Below are positions 1-4,257 of a stretch of DNA of 5,771 nt, piece by piece. Both the position numbers and the translations under genes were made by a program. Below the pieces are notes generated by a model. That model made no database searches. It worked only from the letters and a program-made list of their open reading frames with translations, and was not told the origin of the DNA. The stretch comes from Chloroflexota bacterium (GTDB lineage: Bacteria; Chloroflexota; Anaerolineae; UBA4142): positions 1 to 5,771 of the forward strand of contig JACQGS010000243.1 in assembly GCA_016199405.1 (NCBI GenBank), given 5' to 3'. Within the stretch, counting starts at the first letter, position 1. Each line of letters begins with the position of its first letter.

Positions 1-191
1 ATCCGGGGGGTATGAAAACGGTGGTGCTGCGCGCGATATTGGAGAAACATCCCGATCGCGTTTTGAAAGAGGCGGTGTGGGGAATGCTGCCAAAAGGTCG
101 GCTGGGGCGGCAGATGTTCAAGAAACTCAAAGTGTACGGCGAGGCGGCGCATCCGCATCGCGCGCAACGGCTCAAGACTCTGGAGGTTTAG
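1..191 (+). CDS. rplM: 50S ribosomal protein L13, C-terminal part
   Basis: This is the last 62 residues of ribosomal protein L13, read in the frame starting at position 3 and ending with TAG at 189-191; the start lies outside the window. L13 is an early-assembling protein of the large ribosomal subunit and binds 23S rRNA. The visible part carries the conserved C-terminal signature of the family: KHPDRVLKEAVWGMLPKG, then LGRQM, a KLKVY segment, and a HPHRAQ tail. The next gene, rpsI, begins only three bases after this stop, which is the usual rplM-rpsI arrangement, and the rpsI Shine-Dalgarno sequence (TGGAGG, 182-187) lies inside the last codons of this gene. Co-transcription and translational coupling of the pair are therefore likely. 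The identification is from family motifs and gene order. Confidence 0.95.
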   Translation, partial: PGGMKTVVLRAILEKHPDRVLKEAVWGMLPKGRLGRQMFKKLKVYGEAAHPHRAQRLKTLEV

Positions 192-194
192 CAG

Positions 195-590
195 ATGGTG
201 ACGGGAAAATATTTTGAAGGCATTGGACGCCGCAAAGCGGCGACGGCGCGTGTGCGGGTGACTGCCGGCACAGGCGATTATATGGTGAACGGCAAGTCGG
301 TCAAGGAATATTTTCCGCTGACCGTCTTGTTGAGCCAAGCCACCAGCCCATTGCGCGTAACGCAAAACGAAGGACGCTTTGGGGTGAGTGTGCTGGTCAA
401 GGGGGGCGGAATTCCCGGTCAATCGGTCGCCGTGTCGTTGGGGCTGGCGCGCGCGTTGCTGCTCGTGGATGCGACGTTCAAGAAAGCCCTGCGCAACGCC
501 GGCTTGTTGACGCGCGACCCGCGCGTCAAGGAACGCAAGAAACCGGGTTTGAAAAAGGCGCGTAAGGCGAAGCAGTACACGAAACGGTAA
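195..590 (+). CDS. rpsI: 30S ribosomal protein S9
   Basis: This is a complete 131-residue S9, a normal length for the family. S9 is a small-subunit protein whose C-terminal tail reaches the P-site tRNA. Diagnostic motifs are GIGRRKAATARV near the N-terminus (residues 9-20), the GGGIPGQ turn (about 71-77), GLARALL, and the basic C-terminal region with LLTRDPR, ERKKPG and a final QYTKR. The usual ending is SKR; here it is TKR, a conservative change that keeps the terminal arginine. The ATG at 195 is preceded by GGAGG at 182-186 with eight bases between, which fixes the start. The gene follows rplM by three bases and is closed by a strong terminator at 608-644, so it is the last gene of the ribosomal operon. 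Confidence 0.97.
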   Translation: MVTGKYFEGIGRRKAATARVRVTAGTGDYMVNGKSVKEYFPLTVLLSQATSPLRVTQNEGRFGVSVLVKGGGIPGQSVAVSLGLARALLLVDATFKKALRNAGLLTRDPRVKERKKPGLKKARKAKQYTKR

Positions 591-607
591 GCGAATCGAA
601 AAATTTT

Positions 608-644
608 GCCCCGCAGGATTGCAAAAATCCTGCGGGGCTTTTTT
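608..644 (+). terminator. Intrinsic terminator of rplM-rpsI, possibly bidirectional
   Basis: A perfect 13-bp stem (608-620 GCCCCGCAGGATT paired with 626-638) with a five-base loop is followed by six T residues at 639-644. It lies 18 bases after the rpsI stop, so it ends the ribosomal operon. On the other strand the stem is followed by A/T-rich sequence (A4T5), so it could also stop transcripts of the minus-strand toxin-antitoxin unit that runs towards it. Confidence 0.93.
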
Positions 645-668
645 GTTGGTGCGCGTGTTTGCTGTGTG

Positions 669-1025
669 TCAGACTTTCAGTGCCTTGCTTGAACGCGCCG
701 CGCGCATTCCTGTTTTCGTTCTGTTTTGAGCGACGACGGGCTTCACCACATCCCAAACTGTCTCAGGATGCTTGGCGGCAACTTGAAGCAATACGCGCGC
801 CGCGCCCTTGGGTAATCTGCGCCCTTGTTCCCAATTCTGCAATGTCGCAACACTGATTCCAAGCAACGCGGCAAATTGCTCTTGCGAGAGCCGATAGTTC
901 GCGCGGATACGTCTCACGTCCGTCTTATCTACGACAAACTTGCGCGAGGGCGCAACCTCGCCGCGCAAAATTGCTCCGCCTTCGCGGACGCTCGCGACAA
1001 GTTCTTTGAACAGTTCCTCTTTCAC
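669..1025 (-). CDS. NadS-type helix-turn-helix antitoxin (XRE family)
   Basis: This 118-residue protein matches the NadS-like antitoxins that pair with RelE/HigB-type mRNA-cleaving toxins. The N-terminus (MKEELFKELVASVREGGAILRG) is characteristic of the family. A Cro/CI-type helix-turn-helix follows at about residues 36-75, with RLSQEQFAALLGIS and TLQNWEQGRRLP. Family members bind the toxin and repress their own operon. The start is GTG at 1025, preceded by GAGGAGG seven bases upstream. It overlaps the toxin TGA by four bases (GTGA), so translation is probably coupled. The gene is second in the operon after the toxin, as is usual for HigB-type modules. The tail after about residue 95 (basic, RTKTGMRAARSSKALKV) is longer than in many relatives. 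The reading frame is intact although its toxin partner is interrupted. It could now act as a free repressor or as an anti-addiction protein; that role is inferred. Confidence 0.92.
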   Translation of the reverse strand: MKEELFKELVASVREGGAILRGEVAPSRKFVVDKTDVRRIRANYRLSQEQFAALLGISVATLQNWEQGRRLPKGAARVLLQVAAKHPETVWDVVKPVVAQNRTKTGMRAARSSKALKV

Positions 1026-1339
1026 GGATATTCCTCCTCGACAATCTTTTTCAAGGTCTTGAGTTGTTCATGCGTCAAATCCTCTCGTTCATTCTTGCTG
1101 TAGATGAGCAACATCAGCAATTGCTCTTGCGTCACTGCCCAGTAGTAGATGACGCGTGAGCCGCCGCGCTTGCCTTTTCCTTATGTTGCCCAACGAAGTT
1201 TACGCAGACCACCACTTCCAACAATGACCGACCCAGCGTTGGGGCGATTGACCAATGCGGTTTGTAACTCCCGATACTCTTCGTCTGATAACGATCCGTG
1301 TACTTGGCGCGTAAAAACCGAAGTTTCGATGATGACCAT
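1022..1339 (-). pseudogene. RelE/HigB-type toxin interrupted by an in-frame stop
   Basis: Read from the ATG at 1339, the minus strand encodes a full-length RelE/HigB-like toxin of 105 codons, except that codon 53 (1183-1181) is TAA. The first half reads MVIIETSVFTRQV, LSDEEYRELQ and GSGGLRKLRWAT. After the stop it continues in the same frame with GKGKRGGSRVIYYW, LLMLLIYSKNERED and a C-terminal helix ending at TGA (1024-1022). Family members are ribosome-associated or free mRNA interferases that need this second half, where basic residues and the YSKNE segment lie. The product should therefore be truncated to 52 residues and inactive. One base change (for example from AAA or CAA) explains the stop, and no frameshift is needed. 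No start codon with a ribosome site follows the stop to restart translation usefully. Alternatives are a sequencing error or recoding. Its ATG has only a weak GGGG upstream. Confidence 0.88.
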
Positions 1340-1368
1340 TACAGATACCCCGATTTGTTCTTTGGAGG

Positions 1369-1397
1369 ATTATACGCCAATGGCGTATAAGTGTCAA
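1369..1397 (-). promoter_or_regulatory. Sigma-70-type promoter of the toxin-antitoxin operon
   Basis: On the minus strand a perfect -35 box TTGACA (1397-1392) and a perfect -10 box TATAAT (1374-1369) are separated by exactly 17 bases. The predicted start of transcription is near 1362, about 23 bases before the toxin ATG. This is the strongest promoter match in the window and serves the toxin-antitoxin pair directly, so that unit does not depend on an upstream promoter. Confidence 0.85.
1370..1390. promoter_or_regulatory. Palindromic operator overlapping the TA promoter
   Basis: A perfect inverted repeat with 10-bp arms (TTATACGCCA and TGGCGTATAA) around one central base fills the promoter spacer and most of the -10 box. 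Type II antitoxins with an XRE fold commonly bind such palindromes as dimers to repress their own operon. The position makes steric block of RNA polymerase by the antitoxin the obvious inference. Confidence 0.75.
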
Positions 1398-1438
1398 ATA
1401 GCGGAATGGTGGAGCGGACTCTGTTCAAGCGGCATGAC

Positions 1439-1562
1439 GCAGAACGCTACCGCCCGCCGATTCCGCCGCAAAGTGTCTGGCGAAATGCAAGTCCGTTTGC
1501 CAGCGCAAACCGCACACGCCAAAATGCGCGACCGTGGCGGAATCGGCGGGCAGGTGTTCTGC
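1439..1562 (-). repeat. attC-like recombination site A (124 bp)
   Basis: This structured element lies between the cysteine-rich gene and the toxin-antitoxin promoter and is about 92% identical to the copy at 2021-2145. Read on the minus strand it has the order of an integron attC site. The outer box GCAGAAC (1562-1556) comes first, then spacer ACCTG and inner arm CCCGCCGATTCCGCC (1550-1536). A central region with the small hairpin GTTTGC/GCAAAC (1495-1510) follows. The complementary inner arm is at 1467-1453, then spacer CGGTAGC and the outer box GTTCTGC (1445-1439). The outer boxes pair over seven bases and the inner arms over fifteen, with unequal unpaired spacers between, as in attC hairpins. 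The length is close to that of Vibrio VCR sites. The outer box departs from the GTTRRRY consensus. A non-mobile palindromic repeat or MITE is the alternative. Confidence 0.65.
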
Positions 1563-2026
1563 GTTCGTGCAATTTGTCTGGTCTACATGCTCTTTGATGA
1601 CGCGACTACCTTTTGGTCAGTTTCTTGCATTCAAGTTCTTGTCGCGCCTACCAATTTTCGTCTTTGCGCCTGCTGTCAATTTCCTCTTATCTTTATAGCC
1701 GTACTCACGTCTTGGCATTGAGAGGATTCTCATGGGGGTAACAACACAGGAGTGTATCTCCATACTCAACGCCACAAAAATAACGGCAGATGGAAATATT
1801 CTTGACCGCGCATTTATGCTCGTTAGTTCCTTCCGTTTCGTTCCAGGGGCATTTGTCTTGTTTCCACGAAATCGTGTCTTGCGAAGTCGCCAAGTCAATG
1901 TCCATGTTTGCCCCGCGAAGTTTTCTGATTGTTTCCACTTTGTGTCTCCTGATTAGGTGTTAATTCAAGCGTCTACCGACTCACGACTAGAGCGCGGTGT
2001 TTGGATTGAAAAGGCATGACGCAGAA
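1445..2026 (-). mobile_element. Candidate gene cassette 2 (cysteine-rich protein)
   Basis: Cassette limits are set at the G|TT junctions of the two attC-like sites. On the minus strand the unit begins TTCTGCGTCATGCC just below 2027, carries one gene (1938-1705), and ends within site A. Its leading TTCTGCGT is the exact complement of ACGCAGAA at the entry of site A, so the two ends belong together. The 140 bases between the gene stop and site A hold nothing recognisable. The limits are an inference from the repeat structure. Confidence 0.5.
1705..1938 (-). CDS. Small cysteine-rich protein of unknown function
   Basis: This 77-residue protein has six cysteines at positions 30, 43, 51, 55, 65 and 66, in the pattern CPWN, HKC, SICRYFC and LLCCYP. 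The spacing suggests metal binding or a small zinc- or iron-sulfur-type fold, but no named family is claimed. There is no signal peptide or membrane segment, so it is probably cytosolic. The start is GTG at 1938, supported by AGGAG seven bases upstream. A later ATG at 1905 has no comparable site. The gene is alone in the unit between the two attC-like sites and is lower in GC than the flanking ribosomal and DUF4269 genes, as expected for an acquired cassette gene. The overlapping frame at 1898-1617 has no such support and was not called. Confidence 0.7.
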   Translation of the reverse strand: METIRKLRGANMDIDLATSQDTISWKQDKCPWNETEGTNEHKCAVKNISICRYFCGVEYGDTLLCCYPHENPLNAKT

Positions 2027-2145
2027 CGCTACCGCCCGCCGATTCCGCCGCCAAGTGTCTTGCGAAATGCAAGCACGTTTGCCAGCGCAAACCACGCACG
2101 CCAAAAAGCCGCGACGGTGGCGGAATCGGCGGGCAGGTGTTAGAC
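2021..2145 (-). repeat. attC-like recombination site B (125 bp)
   Basis: This is the second copy of the element at 1439-1562, with the same inner arms (2133-2119 and 2049-2035, fifteen paired bases), the same central hairpin and the same exit box GTTCTGC (2027-2021). The entry box differs: it is GTCTAAC (2145-2139), a perfect match to the attC consensus RYYYAAC, where copy A has GCAGAAC. Identity between copies stops abruptly at the AAC of this box. GTCTAAC does not pair with its own exit box but does pair with the start of the cassette upstream (GTTAGAC, 2787-2781). That is the situation expected after an attC was split by insertion of cassettes on both sides. Confidence 0.65.
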
Positions 2146-2786
2146 GCAGTTCATCCGCTTTTCAACAACCCCACTTGGACTATACCGCATTCTCCGCGAA
2201 GATGCGCTCCATAAGCGGCGCTATTTCCGCGAGGTTCGTTGAATTTGTTGTTGCTAGCGGAACACTCTTTGGGTATGCACTTCCTACATCAAATACCAAT
2301 TGGTCGGCAACAAACCAATTTCTCTGAGGTGGTTCGATGTGATACCACCCTTCAGTTCTCAATATTATCGAGGCGCGAATGTCGGACGGTGTGGGCTGGT
2401 CGCCTTTGCCCAGTAGAAATGTCCACCCTGGTGGCTCGTCTCCTATCTCAATTCCGTCTCTGCGTAGACTTTCCTCGCGTGTAAGAAACTCTCTCAAGTG
2501 TAGCGAGTGTTCTCTAGACTTTTTTTCCACGAGAGTCTTTACTTGCGGTTCAAGGGCATTTGCTCTGGCTTGAAGTTTTTTGCGGACTCCTTGCAACCTG
2601 AAAGCCCATGCCAAGTCTCGCACAGGTCGCAACAAACTATCAAGCAGTTGTCCCACGATTGCCAATGCCACAACCACAATGCCAATGACGATGATTGCAG
2701 AGATGATACAGGTAAGCGTGCTCATTTTATCTTTCCTGTGTCGGCTTGGAAACCGAGCGCCGACTTAAAAAGCGAATTGCGTCTAA
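2027..2786 (-). mobile_element. Candidate gene cassette 1 (membrane coiled-coil protein)
   Basis: On the minus strand the unit begins TTAGACGCAATT after the G at 2787, carries one gene (2725-2180), and ends in attC-like site B. The start is complementary at 11 of 12 positions to AACTGCGTCTAA at the entry of site B. This is the proposed first cassette, directly after the recombinase gene. The limits follow the G|TT rule of integron cassettes and are inferred. Confidence 0.5.
2180..2725 (-). CDS. Membrane-anchored coiled-coil protein of unknown function
   Basis: The product has 181 residues and no family that can be named from sequence. Residues 5-28 form one hydrophobic membrane segment (CIISAIIVIGIVVVALAIVG), followed by a positively charged RPVRD, which suggests the rest lies in the cytoplasm. 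Residues about 44-90 are rich in K, R, E and L and probably form a coiled coil or long helix. The remainder (about 92-181) looks globular, with GWTFLLGKGD, GWYHIEPPQRNWFVADQLVF and a C-terminal helix. The ATG at 2725 has AGGA eight bases upstream. The gene is the only one in its proposed cassette, and no promoter is evident within about 60 bases upstream, so it may rely on the candidate promoter at 2881-2909. Membrane-anchored defence or signalling proteins can have this shape, but nothing here proves that role. Confidence 0.8.
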   Translation of the reverse strand: MSTLTCIISAIIVIGIVVVALAIVGQLLDSLLRPVRDLAWAFRLQGVRKKLQARANALEPQVKTLVEKKSREHSLHLREFLTREESLRRDGIEIGDEPPGWTFLLGKGDQPTPSDIRASIILRTEGWYHIEPPQRNWFVADQLVFDVGSAYPKSVPLATTNSTNLAEIAPLMERIFAENAV

Positions 2787-2889
2787 CACTCGCCTCCCGC
2801 ATGGGTGCGGGAAGCATACCGATTTGGTTGGATTCCCGCACTCAAGGTGCGGGAATCCACGCTTTGACTACGATGTGTCCATTATCCTC
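2787..2889 (-). other. Candidate attI-like primary insertion region
   Basis: These 103 bases lie between the recombinase stop and the first proposed cassette, and end on the minus strand in GGCGAGTG before TTAGACGC. In an integron the primary site attI sits next to the integrase gene and the first cassette joins it at G|TT; this stretch is in that position. It holds two hairpins (2795-2812 and 2829-2859). A loose RYYYAAC match (ATCCAAC, 2833-2827) also lies inside, so a degenerate attC is possible instead. No known attI sequence is recognised. Confidence 0.35.
2795..2859. repeat. Pair of related CCCGCA/TGCGGG hairpins
   Basis: Two hairpins share the same core. The larger (2829-2859) has perfect 13-bp arms TGGATTCCCGCAC and GTGCGGGAATCCA around a five-base loop. 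The smaller (2795-2812) has 7-bp arms TCCCGCA and TGCGGGA around a four-base loop. Neither has a T-tract typical of a terminator. They may be REP-like elements or structural parts of the recombination region. Confidence 0.7.
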
Positions 2890-2909
2890 CTATAGCACCA
2901 ATTTGTCCA
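2881..2909 (-). promoter_or_regulatory. Candidate cassette promoter (Pc-like)
   Basis: On the minus strand TGGACA (2909-2904) and GATAAT (2886-2881), each one base off consensus, are separated by 17 bases. The site covers the last codons of the recombinase gene and points into the cassette genes. Integrons place their cassette promoter in or beside the integrase gene, so the location fits. AGGAGG (2891-2886) and a four-codon frame ATG...TAG (2882-2868) follow closely. Function is inferred from sequence match and position only. Confidence 0.4.
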
Positions 2910-4062
2910 TTGGGCTTTTGATTCGTCCCAGCGCACTCTCGCTAACGTGTGTATACCGCTCGGTCGTACGAATATTGCCGTGCCCCAGTAACTCTTGAAT
3001 GTATCGCATATCTACACCGTCTTCAAGGAGATGAGTAGCAAACGAATGACGCAAAGTATGGAATGTCGCTGGTTTGAGGATGCCCGCTTTCTTTTTCGCT
3101 TCCTTAAAAACCGCTTGTGCCGCACGTTCTGATAGATGATCGCTGCGCGCTTCACCCGGAAAGAGCCAATCTTTCGGCTTGAATGCTTGAAAATACTCGC
3201 GCAAAATTGTGAGTGCAGTTTGGGATAACAAAGTGTACCGATCTTTTGCGCCTTTACCTGCCGACACGCGAATGACCATTCGTTTTGAATCAATCTCACT
3301 CACCTTCAAGCGCACGACCTCGCCCACGCGCAAGCCCGCCGAGTACGCGGTTACCAACAACGCCTTGTGTTTCAAGAAGGTCGTTACCTTCAAAATTTTG
3401 GTGACTTCTTCGCGGTTTAACACTACCGGCAATTGCGATGGGCGCTTCATGCGCGGCAAGTCGCACACCTTGCCGCGTTGCTTGAGTGCGATGTCGTACA
3501 GAAAAATCAACGCCGACCGCGCGCCCCGGCAATACGCCGCCGAGACGGCGCCGCTCTGCGCTAATTGCACGAGATACTCACGGATTTGATCGCGCGTCGC
3601 TTGCTCCGGCGCAATTTGCTTTTGCTTCAACCAATCGAAGTAATTTCGTAGATGCTGTCCATACGATTTCCGCGTCCCGTATGCCATCCCGCGCAACACC
3701 AACTCATCGTCTACCTGTTTGATCAGCGCGTGCGGGGGATGCGTCGTCAGCGGCTTATCTCTCCCGGCTACATATCTCCGTCTCCCTTTCTCCCTCTCCG
3801 GTCGCTGGTCTTTAGCGACAGGGGAGGGTCGGGGTGGGGCTGGTTTGACCGCTAGCATCTTTGGCGGCGGCGCGGGTGGCAGCGCGATGATCTCTGCCAA
3901 CGCCGCGCGCGTTGCTGCCGAATCCGGCAAAAGCCATTGCTTGCGTTCTGGATTCCAAGAATGTCCGGAAATCTTTTTGATGCGCGCGACGCCCTCCGTT
4001 GAATATGGCAGCGTCACCCACACCTTGCCCGGCGGTCCCGATTCAATTTGTAGACGCGGCAT
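2890..4062 (-). CDS. Tyrosine recombinase with N-terminal HARP-like domain
   Basis: This 390-residue site-specific recombinase has all catalytic residues of the phage-integrase family: R245 in AGLRVGE, K270 in AGKGAKDR, H335 and R338 in FHTLRH, H361 in LLGH and the nucleophile Y370 in RYTHV. Residues about 113-197 form the SAM-like core-binding domain. Residues 1-48 (KVWVTLPYS, HSWNPERKQWLLP) resemble a HARP-type domain. A proline-rich linker (about 62-110) contains an in-frame palindromic repeat. K270 to H335 is only 65 residues, so the extra segment that defines IntI integrases is absent. The C-terminus IKSPMDKL resembles both Xer-like and IntI proteins. The start at 4062 has AAGGG nine bases upstream and begins the conserved N-terminal domain; an in-frame extension to 4545 would run antisense to the DUF4269 gene. 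It is followed directly by the proposed cassette array in the same direction, which suggests it acts on those sites. Confidence 0.92.
   Translation of the reverse strand: MPRLQIESGPPGKVWVTLPYSTEGVARIKKISGHSWNPERKQWLLPDSAATRAALAEIIALPPAPPPKMLAVKPAPPRPSPVAKDQRPEREKGRRRYVAGRDKPLTTHPPHALIKQVDDELVLRGMAYGTRKSYGQHLRNYFDWLKQKQIAPEQATRDQIREYLVQLAQSGAVSAAYCRGARSALIFLYDIALKQRGKVCDLPRMKRPSQLPVVLNREEVTKILKVTTFLKHKALLVTAYSAGLRVGEVVRLKVSEIDSKRMVIRVSAGKGAKDRYTLLSQTALTILREYFQAFKPKDWLFPGEARSDHLSERAAQAVFKEAKKKAGILKPATFHTLRHSFATHLLEDGVDMRYIQELLGHGNIRTTERYTHVSESALGRIKSPMDKLVL
3792..3828. repeat. Palindromic repeat inserted in frame in the recombinase linker
   Basis: An imperfect inverted repeat has 15-base arms (CCCTCTCCGGTCGCT at 3792-3806 and AGCGACAGGGGAGGG at 3814-3828) around a seven-base loop. 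The flanks are strongly biased pyrimidine/purine sequence (about 3780-3842). Similar C/T-rich palindromes are common between genes in such GC-rich genomes. Here the element is read in frame and encodes the low-complexity stretch PPRPSPVAKDQRPEREKGRR between the two domains. Confidence 0.65.
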
Positions 4063-4165
4063 AAAACCAAACCCTTGGGAAAACAAAATGCCCGCCGACG
4101 ACGCGACGAAACCCGCGCCGTTTAGCAGGCACCCCCACTTTTCTCCCCCGCGCAATGCCGACCAT
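4043..4165 (-). CDS. Possible 40-codon leader frame overlapping the recombinase start
   Basis: An ATG at 4165 is preceded by GGAGG six bases upstream, a better ribosome site than that of the recombinase itself. The frame encodes a basic 40-residue peptide (starting MVGIARGRK) and ends at TGA 4045-4043, overlapping the recombinase start by 20 bases in another frame. It could couple or limit recombinase translation. The peptide has no recognisable domain, so a chance frame is quite possible. Confidence 0.25.
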   Translation of the reverse strand: MVGIARGRKVGVPAKRRGFRRVVGGHFVFPRVWFYAASTN

Positions 4166-4222
4166 TCGATTCCTCCAATGGATGCACTCGCGACACGCGG
4201 ACAAAGAAAAACTTGCACGCCA

Positions 4223-4251
4223 AATCTAGCACGATTATTCCCGCGCGTCAA
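4223..4251 (-). promoter_or_regulatory. Candidate promoter of the recombinase gene
   Basis: On the minus strand TTGACG (4251-4246) and TAGATT (4228-4223) are 17 bases apart, giving a start near 4216 and a leader of about 150 bases before the recombinase ATG. No clear LexA-type palindrome was seen near it, although many integron integrases are SOS-controlled. Confidence 0.45.
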
Positions 4252-4257
4252 CCGGCT

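Larger units (their letters stand above)
646..1444 (-). mobile_element. Candidate terminal cassette 3 (toxin-antitoxin), no complete attC
   Basis: The unit begins on the minus strand with TTCTGCGTCATGCC at 1444, the same 14 bases that open cassette 2, and carries the toxin-antitoxin operon with its own promoter. No full attC-like element follows the antitoxin stop at 669. The sequence runs straight into the rpsI terminator. A weak likeness to the entry of an attC (ACACAGCAAACACG, 660-647) may be a decayed remnant. The lower limit is therefore uncertain. Confidence 0.35.
646..4062 (-). mobile_element. Candidate integron-like element: recombinase plus cassette array
   Basis: One tyrosine recombinase is followed in the same direction by three single-function units separated by two near-identical attC-like sites. 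All genes are on the minus strand. The cassette part is lower in GC than the flanking ribosomal and DUF4269 genes. The element sits between the rpsI terminator and a divergent host gene. Classical integrons have intI divergent from the cassettes; co-directional layouts are known as reverse integrons. The recombinase lacks the IntI-specific segment, so this is either an unusual integron or a cassette array beside an unrelated recombinase. Confidence 0.5.

Noticed and set aside
1149..1721. 190-residue plus-strand frame
   Set aside because: It runs antisense through the toxin pseudogene and straight across an attC-like repeat, with no family likeness.
1617..1898. 93-residue minus-strand frame overlapping the cysteine-rich gene
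   Set aside because: It has no ribosome site of note and no recognisable pattern; the overlapping 1938-1705 frame has a good ribosome site and an ordered cysteine pattern.
1431..2145. Two copies of a MITE or insertion sequence remnant
   Set aside because: No target-site duplication is seen, the copies share one orientation with a gene between each, and the entry boxes match the starts of their own upstream units. A MITE does not predict that pattern, though it is not fully excluded.
1431..2150. CRISPR array
   Set aside because: There are only two copies, each about 125 bp and far apart, with genes and not short spacers between them.
2890..4062. Calling the recombinase a true integron integrase (IntI)
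   Set aside because: The additional segment between the catalytic lysine and the HxxR motif that defines IntI is missing, so only a general tyrosine recombinase call is justified.
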